From assembly GCA_945902745.1 (NCBI GenBank), contig CAMDNE010000006.1:1-64000 (forward strand): DNA of 64,000 nucleotides, read 5' to 3'. Origin of the DNA: Chitinophaga pinensis. GTDB lineage: Bacteria > Bacteroidota > Bacteroidia > Flavobacteriales_D > Crocinitomicaceae. A program made the position numbers and the translations under genes. Below, piece by piece: positions 43,099 to 51,504 of the stretch; position 1 is the stretch's first letter; each line of letters begins with the position of its first letter. The notes under the pieces were generated by a model. That model was not told where the DNA came from and ran no database searches. It saw nothing but the letters and a program-made list of their open reading frames with translations.

Positions 43099-45297
43099 TT
43101 ATTTATTTTTCTCTCTTTTCAATGAATAACGAACACCCGCGTATACATTTATCCCCATGATTGGTCCCCAAATTCGTGTTGCATCAAAATTGCTTCCAAA
43201 AGGATTTTCAGCATCAACAATTGCATTTTTCTGTTTGAAATTTGATAAATTTTCACCTCCAAGATAAAAATCCCACTTTTTAAATACATGCGTTATTTGA
43301 GCATTTATCATGGGATAAACTTCGCTATATTCAACTTCATCAGTAGGAGTTAAACCTGGTAATCTCGATTCTCCAAAAACGGATACTGTTGCATTGTATT
43401 CCCAACGTTTATCCCGAGTAATATAGCCAACATTAAAAAAACCACGTTGCCTTGGAATCATAACTTGTTGTTGCATTGTCCCTGCATATTCCGCTTTTAC
43501 GTCTAAAAATTTATACGCCAATCTAAATTCTAAGTTTTTTATTACTGAAAAACTAAGCTCCGTTTGAAAACTGTTGGAATATGAACTTCCTTCTAAGTTT
43601 TTAAAAACGACAGCATTATTATCAAAATCACGGTCAACAATTAATTGATTGACAAATAACGTGTGGTAATAATCAAGTGTGATGGTCGCTTTTTTATCAA
43701 ACAGTTTAAATTCTTGCACCAATGAACCACCAATATTCCATGAAACTTCTGGCATTAACGAAAGTGGAACAACCCATGTTTTTGAATTTGCTAAAAGTGA
43801 AATATTGTCGATCATGAAATTTGGCACTCTCCATCCTTTTCCAGAAGTAAATCGCACATCGGTTTTTTCCGTTAAAGTATATTTTGCATGTAATCTTGGA
43901 GAAAATTGTATCCCATATAAATTATGAAAATCCAAACGAGCTCCTAATACAGTTGTTAAACGGGCTCCAGTATAAGTGTATTCGCCAAAAACACCTGGAA
44001 CAAGTTCTATTCGATCAGATGTTAGTGTATCTTGGCGTTGTTTCATGTCAATATAAACCCCACTTATTCCCGCTTTAATTTTGTGATCGGTTGTTCCAAA
44101 ATAACCATCATAAATAGCATTGACATAGCCCCGTTTTTCTTCTCCAGAAAATTGTCTGATTCCAAATTTAGCGTCAACAGTTTGATATTTTATATTGTAA
44201 ACAACACCAATTGATGTTTGCGGTTTTTTGAGAAAAAATCCCGTTTTCGCAAAAACATCAATATGCCTTGAGTCAATTTGAACACCATATTTCCCATCGT
44301 TAGTTGTTCGGTTAAATCCTGTTTGACCTCCATTTTTTGTGTCTAAATAAGCATTGACACCAAATTGAGCTTCCATTTTTTTTCCTTGATAAGCCCATCG
44401 GTTCATGAATGCAAGGTTATTCCCTTTTGGTGTATCTCGAAAACCGTCACCATTTCGATCCATTTCACCAAACATGCTTGAGGCATGCGCAAACCAACCG
44501 GTGCTCCATTTTTCATTCAAAATGTGTCCTGCATTCAAATTGACTTCTTCTCTTCCGAAGGCATTGGTATAGAAGTTGAAAAAGAATTTTTCCATTTCCA
44601 GCGGCTTTTTCACTTCTAAGTTGACCAAACCAGCCATGGATTCGTAGCCATTCACAACGTTTCCCGTTCCTTTAGTAATCTGAATTGATTCAATCCACGT
44701 TCCTGGTACAGAATTCAAACCAAAAGAACTTTCTAAGCCTCTTAAATAGGGAATGTTTTCCAATTGAATTTGGGTGTAAACTCCATCCAAACCCATCATT
44801 TGAATCTTCTTGGCACCTGAAACAGCATCCGTGATATTCACATCAACTGAAGCATTTGTTTCGAAGGATTCTGATAAATTGCAACATGCAGCCTTTCTTA
44901 ATTCACCAGCCGTTAACTCTTCAACATGCAGTGTTTTTAAGCGAGAAATAGAATGCGTATCGCGTTTCATTTGAATGACAACTTCTGGAATTAATTTATC
45001 AGAAAACAAGGTTATTTCTAATGAAATATACCTGTCTTTTTTGTTGACAATTAGGGTGTCAGAATTATAACCAAATGCGGAAATAATTAACGTGTCTGGT
45101 AATTCTTTGGGAAGAATTAGTTCAAACATCCCTTCTTCGTTTGTTACTGCGGTAATTTTACTGTTTAATAATTTTAATTTTGCTCCAATGAGCGGTTCTC
45201 TTTTTAAATCATTTGAGCCTAAAACAACACCTTTCAATTGAGAAAAGGAGGTTAATGCAACTGATAGAAAAAGTAAAACCAATAGTTTACTTTTCAT
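43099..45297 (-). CDS. TonB-dependent receptor, probably for metal uptake
   Basis: This 732-aa outer-membrane receptor has a signal peptide (~1-19), a carboxypeptidase-regulatory-like domain (~20-105, GVVLGSNDLKREPLIGAKL), a plug domain (~125-235, VPGTWIESIQITKGTGNVV) and a 22-strand-type barrel to the C-terminus (INVYAGVRYSLKR). A CC pair (AACCNLSESFE) is at the start of the plug. It is flanked by an HMA protein and a Cys-rich small protein, suggesting a copper-like substrate; this is inference from context. Confidence 0.9.
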   Translation of the reverse strand: MKSKLLVLLFLSVALTSFSQLKGVVLGSNDLKREPLIGAKLKLLNSKITAVTNEEGMFELILPKELPDTLIISAFGYNSDTLIVNKKDRYISLEITLFSDKLIPEVVIQMKRDTHSISRLKTLHVEELTAGELRKAACCNLSESFETNASVDVNITDAVSGAKKIQMMGLDGVYTQIQLENIPYLRGLESSFGLNSVPGTWIESIQITKGTGNVVNGYESMAGLVNLEVKKPLEMEKFFFNFYTNAFGREEVNLNAGHILNEKWSTGWFAHASSMFGEMDRNGDGFRDTPKGNNLAFMNRWAYQGKKMEAQFGVNAYLDTKNGGQTGFNRTTNDGKYGVQIDSRHIDVFAKTGFFLKKPQTSIGVVYNIKYQTVDAKFGIRQFSGEEKRGYVNAIYDGYFGTTDHKIKAGISGVYIDMKQRQDTLTSDRIELVPGVFGEYTYTGARLTTVLGARLDFHNLYGIQFSPRLHAKYTLTEKTDVRFTSGKGWRVPNFMIDNISLLANSKTWVVPLSLMPEVSWNIGGSLVQEFKLFDKKATITLDYYHTLFVNQLIVDRDFDNNAVVFKNLEGSSYSNSFQTELSFSVIKNLEFRLAYKFLDVKAEYAGTMQQQVMIPRQRGFFNVGYITRDKRWEYNATVSVFGESRLPGLTPTDEVEYSEVYPMINAQITHVFKKWDFYLGGENLSNFKQKNAIVDAENPFGSNFDATRIWGPIMGINVYAGVRYSLKREKNK

Positions 45298-45338
45298 ATA
45301 TTTTAATTTAATGAATAACTAGCGTTAAGCATTAAATC

Positions 45339-45764
45339 TTAAATACGAAAAACTTGATGTAAAATGAGTGCTTCCTTTCCCCAAGGTTTTGGAGGTGGAT
45401 CAATATATTCTGTTAATTGATCATTTGAAGCAAAGAGGGTATTTTCTTTAAATCTAAATTTAATTGATGGTAGATTAAAACATAAGGTTTCTATCGTTGG
45501 ATGATAATCGTTGTGAAAATCAAGTTTAATTTTTACAACATCCACCTCATCATTACAGCAATTATCATCCTTAATTACTTTTTTCTTGCAACAAGGGGGA
45601 AGAGATTCTTCCTGATGCTGTTCACACTGATGATTCTGTTGAATAAAAAAGGACCGAGAAATACCATCTTTTTTGCACGTATGTGTAAATACACTGAACC
45701 CTACATTTCCAAGAAAGGTAAATGCAACAAGTAAAAATAATATGGAAGTTCTAATAAAATTCAC
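45339..45764 (-). CDS. HYC_CC_PP family small protein
   Basis: This 141-aa protein starts at GTG (45764), five bases after a TATTTTTG box. The N-terminal hydrophobic segment (SILFLLVAFTFLGNVGFSVF) may be a signal or membrane anchor. It is followed by HTCKKDG, a cluster PPCCKKKV, DNCCNDEV and a terminal DPPPKPWG, the H-C/CC/PP pattern that gives the HYC_CC_PP family its name. The function is uncharacterised; this family is often next to metal-related TonB receptors, as here. It is probably the first gene of a three-gene operon. Confidence 0.8.
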   Translation of the reverse strand: MNFIRTSILFLLVAFTFLGNVGFSVFTHTCKKDGISRSFFIQQNHQCEQHQEESLPPCCKKKVIKDDNCCNDEVDVVKIKLDFHNDYHPTIETLCFNLPSIKFRFKENTLFASNDQLTEYIDPPPKPWGKEALILHQVFRI

Positions 45765-45768
45765 AAAA

Positions 45769-45776
45769 CAAAAATA
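45769..45776 (-). promoter_or_regulatory. -7 promoter element of the metal operon
   Basis: TATTTTTG (minus strand) matches TAnnTTTG and ends four bases before the GTG start, suggesting a leaderless transcript. A TTG is present 17 bases upstream, closer than the usual 19-21. Confidence 0.45.
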
Positions 45777-45832
45777 AGCTATTAATTGTATTACAAAAAA
45801 TATAATATCAATAGATTATTGGAAGTTTAACT

Positions 45833-45840
45833 TAATTTTG
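45833..45840 (+). promoter_or_regulatory. -7 promoter element of nfu gene
   Basis: TAATTTTG, 14 bases before the ATG at 45855, matches TAnnTTTG; no TTG is seen at -33 spacing. Confidence 0.4.
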
Positions 45841-45854
45841 TAAAAAAGAACAAA

Positions 45855-46454
45855 ATGAATGTACCTGTTACAGTTTACGCAGAAATGACACCAAATCCGT
45901 CGACGATGAAATTTGTCGCGAATAAATATTTACTACTTACAGGAGACTCAGTAGAATTTTCTTCCTTGACAGATGCAAAAGGATTTTCTCCAATGGCAGA
46001 GGAATTGTTTAATTTTCCGTTTGTAAAGAATGTTTTCATGGCAGCGAATTTTATTACCATTACAAAAACGGATAACGTTCCTTGGGATTTTATTTCAATG
46101 GAATTACGTGAATTTGTCAAAGGATGGATTACTGACGGCAAAGATGTTTTGATTCAAATGCCAGCTCCTAAAACAGTTATTGAAGCGACAGAAGACAAAC
46201 CTAAAAAGGAATATTTGCCCTCAGAATACGATGATGCAATCAAAAGTTTGTTAGATGAATATGTACGTCCAGCAGTTGAAAACGATGGTGGTGCAATTGA
46301 CTTCAGAGGGTTTGATAACGGAGTTGTAACTGTCGTTATGCGCGGTTCTTGTGCAGGTTGTCCTTCTTCAACGATGACATTAAAAGGTGGAATAGAGAAT
46401 TTATTAAAATCTCATTTACCTGAAGTAACTGAAGTCGTTGCGGAGAACGAATAA
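45855..46454 (+). CDS. Nfu-type iron-sulfur cluster carrier
   Basis: This 199-aa cytosolic protein has two domains. Residues ~1-95 form an Nfu N-terminal domain (AEMTPNPSTMKFVANKYLL), and ~110-199 a NifU-like C-terminal domain with C166 and C169 in GSCAGCPSSTMTLKGG, the cysteines that hold a bridging 4Fe-4S cluster. It delivers Fe-S clusters to target enzymes. The length is normal for the group. It is monocistronic and divergent from the metal operon; no other isc/suf genes are in view. Confidence 0.93.
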   Translation: MNVPVTVYAEMTPNPSTMKFVANKYLLLTGDSVEFSSLTDAKGFSPMAEELFNFPFVKNVFMAANFITITKTDNVPWDFISMELREFVKGWITDGKDVLIQMPAPKTVIEATEDKPKKEYLPSEYDDAIKSLLDEYVRPAVENDGGAIDFRGFDNGVVTVVMRGSCAGCPSSTMTLKGGIENLLKSHLPEVTEVVAENE

Positions 46455-46482
46455 TTCGGCACTTCGACAGGCTCAGTGACCA
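46455..46482 (+). repeat. Short dispersed intergenic repeat (ACTTCGACAGGCTCAGTGACC)
   Basis: TTCGGC followed by ACTTCGACAGGCTCAGTGAC. I know near-identical strings as scattered non-coding repeats in many bacterial genomes. No second copy occurs in this window, so this rests on recognition. Confidence 0.5.
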
Positions 46483-46516
46483 AATTAATTTAGGATTCGG
46501 GATTAATTCCGAATCC

Positions 46517-47260
46517 TTAAAGCCAAGAAAACATTGCTTCCAAATCTCCGGGTTTAAGCCATTGACCCATTTTCACTTTCAGTTCTTCCATTAAGGCTTT
46601 TTCGGTGTATATATCTTTACCTTTTTCGCTGTACTGAAATATTGTTTCAGGGACATCCATTGCTTTTACTTCTTTCGCAAAGTAAACTACACTTCCGTCT
46701 TCGGTTGCCATTCCAAGAATTGCTCCTGGCAGACCTTGAAATCCTTCAGGGCCAATTGAAGGAACAATATCTACTGCGAACCAAGCATAAATTCTTGTTG
46801 AATCATTCATCTGCCAGAATGCTTTGCGGCAATTATACCCGCTAATCATTCTCTTACTTTCAGTTATTTTCCATGCTCTGGCATCCATTGAATCCTTAAT
46901 ATATCCTGGTGTTCCAAATAAATCCATTTCAATGAACTTCTGTTTAGAATTAATGTTTTGGTAGACCGTATTACGCGTCGTGAAATATTTCAAAAATCCT
47001 TCAACTGGCTCCTCATCTTCGATTGGACGAAACACGGTATTTGAATCATTGAAAAACAATTCAAAATTCTCAACCCGGTATTTATTTTCTTCGGTAATAA
47101 AATTCTTCATTCGCGGATTATCACCCATCCGTTTTTTCAGATTAGTTTTGCGTTCGAAAACAATTTTCCCAGAAGTAATCTGAGCTTTTAATCCAAAAGA
47201 AGTTGTAAATAAAACTACTAATAGAATAAGAATTCTTTTAATGCATACCTCTAAAATCAT
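46517..47260 (-). CDS. GLPGLI family protein
   Basis: This is a 247-aa exported protein with a signal peptide in residues ~1-26 (VVLFTTSFGLKAQ). The family motif occurs as FQGLPGAILGMATEDG around residues 172-187, and GKIVFERKTNL opens the mature domain. GLPGLI proteins have no known activity but regularly sit beside beta-barrel family proteins, as here: the ATG lies 23 bases inside the upstream gene, implying translational coupling. The only ATG that keeps the signal peptide is this one. Confidence 0.9.
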   Translation of the reverse strand: MILEVCIKRILILLVVLFTTSFGLKAQITSGKIVFERKTNLKKRMGDNPRMKNFITEENKYRVENFELFFNDSNTVFRPIEDEEPVEGFLKYFTTRNTVYQNINSKQKFIEMDLFGTPGYIKDSMDARAWKITESKRMISGYNCRKAFWQMNDSTRIYAWFAVDIVPSIGPEGFQGLPGAILGMATEDGSVVYFAKEVKAMDVPETIFQYSEKGKDIYTEKALMEELKVKMGQWLKPGDLEAMFSWL

Positions 47261-50015
47261 CTTCTTTCATTTTTCTGTTATTGAATCTATACGTCACTTT
47301 CAAAAGAAAATATCTCGAAATGATCGTTGTTCTATTGTCTGTTGTTGTGTTTCCAGTAACTGTTCTACTTGCACTGATGTTTTGGTTTAAAATATCATTT
47401 CCAGTAACCGATACAACTAGATTGCCTGTTTTCAAGAATTTCTTACTCACCTCAGCATCAAGAATGAAAAAATCAGTGTTGTAGAAGCCTGACCCTGGTT
47501 GTGAATTTTTCGTGTAATCACCATCAACTTTGATAATAAATCCTTTTGGCAAAGTCCATTTAAATCCAATTCCATACTTTAAAATAGAATACGGCGTATT
47601 TGAAACTGTGCTCAATGAACTAATTGGATTGTTGTATGAATAACTTGACGTTAAGCTAATCTCTAGTGAATCCCATTCGAAATCAATATCCAAACCAGGG
47701 ATTAAAGCATAATTATCTGTTATATTTTCTTGTGTTCCAACGAAACTTTTGTACCTATTAAAGGATCCTGTAAAAGAAGGTTGAAACTCAATTTTTCGAT
47801 CTAGAATTGGGAAACCTGCGCCACCGTAAACATTTGCAGATAAATTACCATCCACGTTTACTGTTTGTGTTAGTGTTCGTCCATAATCATCATATGTAGA
47901 TTGTGTTGCAAATGCATTATCTGTTACATTAAATGATCCTCCTGTCCAAATATATTTACCACTCAATGCATTCCATGTGTTGAAATTCAACATCATTGTA
48001 TGTACATAATTCGGTTTCAAATTCGCATTTCCTACTTGAATTCTGTTAGGATTTGAATTGTCCTGAATTGGTTGTAAATCATTTATTGAAGGTTGTTGCG
48101 AACTCGTGTTGTAGTTAAACGTTAACCTTTTACTCACACTCGGTTTAAATTCATATTTGAATTTTGGTAGAATATTATTAATGTTTTGATTAATTAATGT
48201 GTCTGTTGACAAATTGTTATTGTTGATATTGATGTTTCTAAAATAAGCTCCACCTGAAACAAAATGTTTTCCTTTTTCATAAATTAATTCTGTACCAGCT
48301 CTATTTTGAACGCGCGAATTATCGAAGTTGTTGGAAAGATCTTGTCGAATGGCAGTGTACTCTCCATTCAATTTGTCGTACGCTAATTTTTCTTGAGTTG
48401 AGATACCGTATTCGAAAAGATAATTGAAATTAATTTTCACATATTTTGAAAGAGGTTCGAAATAAGAAGCCGTGATATAATGATTTATAGAAGAATTATT
48501 ATTTACCTTCTTTTGATCTATTGTATCAACAATTCCCAATAATTTATAATCTGATTTAGTATATAATAATCCATCAGTTTTATTATTTGACAATACCAAA
48601 TCATAACGCAATTCAAATTCACGTCTTTTCTTCATGAATTTTCGGTAAAGACGCACTGTATTATTCACCTTAATACCTTTTGAATCATTTTTATTCCCAA
48701 CTTCAGTTGATAACGATTGTATTCCAGTTTCTCCTTTAAAGAGTGAAAAAGAAGTGTTATCCGTTAAACCACTGTCAAAACTTATAGACGGTTTGAATTC
48801 AAGTAAAGTCAAAGAGTCCAATTGAGTTGTAAGTGTCAAATTCAATTTGTGGGATTCGCTTGTAGAGAGATTTCTCGTTGAATCTTCCGTGTAATAGGTT
48901 GTGTCAGCTAAAAAATATTGAGAATAATTGGCAGTCCTGGAATCTAATCGGTCATTATAATAGGAATAATTAAATAGCAGTTCTGTATTTTGTTTTTTAC
49001 CGTATTTATCAGAAAAGTAGATTCCTGCTTTAAATGTTTGAGGAACACCACCTTTATTTTTTGAATTATCTGCTTCCCAAAAATTACCATTTGCACCAGT
49101 TTCATTTGTCAAACCAAACTTATTCATGTCTCCTCTTCCAAAATTAGATCGTGGCGTATTAGATCCCAATGCAAAAACTGATATTTTTTGTTTACTATCA
49201 AATTTATTGAAAAGCAATTCTCCTTCATAGAAAGGCGTTCCTCCAGCATATTTAACTCCTGGTGTTAAAAACAAATCCGATGCTCCGGAGACCCTTCCGA
49301 AATATCCTTTTTTGGCGGAGTCTTTCAATTTGAGATCGAGGACTTTTATTTTAGCATCCGAACCTCCAATCGTTTCACTGTCTGTTTTCTCATAAATTTG
49401 AACAGTTTGAATTCCATCAGCGGCCAAATTTTTAGTCGCAATTGTTGGATCAGTTCCAAAAAACTCATCTCCATCTACGAGTACTTTATTTATTTCCTGT
49501 CCTTGCGAGGTGATTTTTCCATCCTTATCAATCTTCAAACCAGGCAACTTTTTCAATAAATCTTCTACAACAGCGCCTTCAGCAACTTTAAAAGAATCGG
49601 CTACATAAACCAAGGTGTCACCCTTGTAGTAAATAGGATTCTTATTCGCATAAATAATAACTTCTTGTAATTCTTTGGTTTTAGAAGTCATTTTAACCAC
49701 CGGAATATTGATGTCGTAATTATCCTTGTTCCCAAAAATATAATAGGTTCTGTCATCGAAATTAGGATGCGCAATGATCAATGAGAACGTATCTGCGTCA
49801 AAATTTGTAAGATTAAAAAAACCTTTGCTATCTGAACGAGTAAATCCTAATAATAAAGAGTCTTTTACTCGAACAGCCATTATCATCGCATTTTGCAATG
49901 GTTTCACACCCGTTGTATCGTAGACCACGCCTGTAACTTTCATTGTTTGCCCACTGGCAGATTGCATTGAAAAAACGAAAATTAATCCTAGAAATAATTG
50001 AAATAGGTTCTTCAT
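47238..50015 (-). CDS. Outer-membrane beta-barrel family protein (TonB-receptor-like)
   Basis: This 925-aa protein has a signal peptide (~1-22, ending ASGQ), a carboxypeptidase-regulatory-like domain (~23-115, VTGVVYDTTGVKPLQNAMIM) and a plug-like region (~120-225, AEGAVVEDLLKKLPGLKIDK, VNKVLVDGDEFFG in context). A large beta-barrel then continues to the C-terminus (ISRYFLLKVTYRFN). It belongs to the outer membrane beta-barrel family related to TonB receptors but with an atypical plug. It lies with a GLPGLI protein in an overlapping pair. The substrate is unknown. Confidence 0.88.
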   Translation of the reverse strand: MKNLFQLFLGLIFVFSMQSASGQTMKVTGVVYDTTGVKPLQNAMIMAVRVKDSLLLGFTRSDSKGFFNLTNFDADTFSLIIAHPNFDDRTYYIFGNKDNYDINIPVVKMTSKTKELQEVIIYANKNPIYYKGDTLVYVADSFKVAEGAVVEDLLKKLPGLKIDKDGKITSQGQEINKVLVDGDEFFGTDPTIATKNLAADGIQTVQIYEKTDSETIGGSDAKIKVLDLKLKDSAKKGYFGRVSGASDLFLTPGVKYAGGTPFYEGELLFNKFDSKQKISVFALGSNTPRSNFGRGDMNKFGLTNETGANGNFWEADNSKNKGGVPQTFKAGIYFSDKYGKKQNTELLFNYSYYNDRLDSRTANYSQYFLADTTYYTEDSTRNLSTSESHKLNLTLTTQLDSLTLLEFKPSISFDSGLTDNTSFSLFKGETGIQSLSTEVGNKNDSKGIKVNNTVRLYRKFMKKRREFELRYDLVLSNNKTDGLLYTKSDYKLLGIVDTIDQKKVNNNSSINHYITASYFEPLSKYVKINFNYLFEYGISTQEKLAYDKLNGEYTAIRQDLSNNFDNSRVQNRAGTELIYEKGKHFVSGGAYFRNININNNNLSTDTLINQNINNILPKFKYEFKPSVSKRLTFNYNTSSQQPSINDLQPIQDNSNPNRIQVGNANLKPNYVHTMMLNFNTWNALSGKYIWTGGSFNVTDNAFATQSTYDDYGRTLTQTVNVDGNLSANVYGGAGFPILDRKIEFQPSFTGSFNRYKSFVGTQENITDNYALIPGLDIDFEWDSLEISLTSSYSYNNPISSLSTVSNTPYSILKYGIGFKWTLPKGFIIKVDGDYTKNSQPGSGFYNTDFFILDAEVSKKFLKTGNLVVSVTGNDILNQNISASRTVTGNTTTDNRTTIISRYFLLKVTYRFNNRKMKEDDFRGMH

Positions 50016-50161
50016 AAATTTTTAATCTATTTTGAAGAACAAGTTTAAACAAACAAAAAGAGAGAATCTTGTTAAAAATGTCAAACGGCTTTATTGTTTG
50101 GTTAAAGGTTGAAGAATCGATATAAAAAAGGAGAAACTAAAAAATCAACCTCTCAAGAATA

Positions 50162-50953
50162 TTAATTCAGTATTTTAACTGACTGAAGTATTTGAAAAGC
50201 CAAACCTTGTTCATCAACCATAACATCATATTGAATTTCAAGTTTTTTCCCAATCATAGCTTTTTCATTATTTGATAACTTTTCAATTTCCTTATCCAAA
50301 CGTTGCACGGCTAAAGACGAAGCAAAACCATCTGGGGTGTTTTCACCAACCAATAAAAATTTCGTACTTCCATCAGAAGCAAATCCTTGAAAAGTAGTCT
50401 CAAAATCCTTTTCTTGATTTAAAATTCTCATTGTGCGATCAAGGGAACAATCTTTCAATTTAGCGATTTGAAATTGCATTTTTGGCAAATCTTCTTCATA
50501 TGCTGCTGTTCTTTCCTTCGTATAAATTACCTTTTGGTGTTTGTCATAAAAAGAAATACGCTCCACAAAAATTGGAACCTTCAATTCATTGTCAAAATAA
50601 ACTTCTTTAGACACGATTTTTTTACCATTTTCGATATAAAAAGTATACGTACCATAGTTTCCTGTAGTGACATCCGAAAACATTTCATCCATTTTAACAG
50701 TATTCTTTTCTTTATCTAAATATGCAATTGCTCCAGCTGTTGACCCAGCGTTATTGTTGTAATTCAGACTGTTTACAACCAATAAATCTTTGTTGTTTTC
50801 AATTGCGGCCATTTTTTCCTCTAATTGATCTTCATTCGGAAATTTAGGTTGTGCCTTAACTTCTTCAGGATTATCATTTTTCTCATTACCAGAATTACAT
50901 CCTGCAAATAACAAAGAGAAAAGAAGAGCGAAATAAATGATTGGGGTTTTCAT
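50162..50953 (-). CDS. Lipoprotein of unknown function
   Basis: ATG 50953 gives MKTPIIYFALLFSLLFAGC, a lipoprotein signal with lipobox LFAGC; a TTG 15 codons upstream is the only earlier start and is rejected. The mature protein (~245 aa) begins with a charged linker (NEKNDNPEEVKAQPKFPNED) and has no family I recognise. It contains regular strands (GTYTFYIENGKKIVSKEVYF) reminiscent of small periplasmic beta proteins. It is upstream of the beta-barrel gene on the same strand (146-base gap), so a shared role is possible but unproven. Confidence 0.75.
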   Translation of the reverse strand: MKTPIIYFALLFSLLFAGCNSGNEKNDNPEEVKAQPKFPNEDQLEEKMAAIENNKDLLVVNSLNYNNNAGSTAGAIAYLDKEKNTVKMDEMFSDVTTGNYGTYTFYIENGKKIVSKEVYFDNELKVPIFVERISFYDKHQKVIYTKERTAAYEEDLPKMQFQIAKLKDCSLDRTMRILNQEKDFETTFQGFASDGSTKFLLVGENTPDGFASSLAVQRLDKEIEKLSNNEKAMIGKKLEIQYDVMVDEQGLAFQILQSVKILN

Positions 50954-51065
50954 GCTTATTGTTTTTCGGATAATGTTTTGTGTAAACAAAAGTAACAAGA
51001 TTCAATTAAATAAATTCTTTTTTGAATCTCAACAAATTTCAAAATTCAATTTTTTTATATTTAAT

Positions 51066-51096
51066 TTGGAATTACTCGAAACTCTGAGTACCTTTG
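51066..51096 (+). promoter_or_regulatory. Promoter of the fMet/Arg tRNA operon
   Basis: TTG (51066-51068), 20-base spacer, TACCTTTG (51089-51096) fit the Bacteroidota consensus, 34 bases before the first tRNA. Confidence 0.78.
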
Positions 51097-51130
51097 CACC
51101 GCATTTAAACTTCATGTTTAGTGAATAGAG

Positions 51131-51203
<73 letters not shown>

Positions 51204-51249
51204 CAAAGTAAAGGAATTCAGCAATGAGTTCCTTTTTTTTTGAAATATT

Positions 51250-51321
51250 GGTCCCATAGTTCAACGGATAGAATAGAAGTTTCCTAAACTTTAGATGCAG
51301 GTTCGATTCCTGTTGGGACCA
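51250..51321 (+). tRNA. tRNA-Arg (CCT)
   Basis: A 72-nt cloverleaf: acceptor GGTCCCA/TGGGACC, D arm GTTCAACGGATAGAAT, anticodon stem GAAGT/ACTTT with loop TTCCTAA (anticodon CCT, reading AGG), T arm GGTTCGATTCC. It lies 46 bases after tRNA-fMet and is followed by a terminator. Confidence 0.94.
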
Positions 51322-51332
51322 CAAATACTTTA

Positions 51333-51359
51333 AAAGCCCCTAAAACAGGGGCTTTTTTT
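51333..51359 (+). terminator. Terminator of the tRNA operon
   Basis: AAAGCCCC and GGGGCTTT around TAAAACA, followed by T-run. Confidence 0.88.
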
Positions 51360-51454
51360 ATTATAAAGGTATTCATTCCTTTATCACACTTGCTATTTAC
51401 CTTACTTTCATTACAAATAAAACAAAAATTTACCCTTACTACATTACATTTATC

Positions 51455-51485
51455 TTGTTATTTTACCTTTATTTTGTTACATTTG
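51455..51485 (+). promoter_or_regulatory. Promoter of the DUF4143 ATPase gene
   Basis: TTG (51455-51457), 20-base spacer, TACATTTG (51478-51485), 19 bases before the ATG at 51505. Confidence 0.72.
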
Positions 51486-51504
51486 TTGTTGAAGCAAACT
51501 CACA

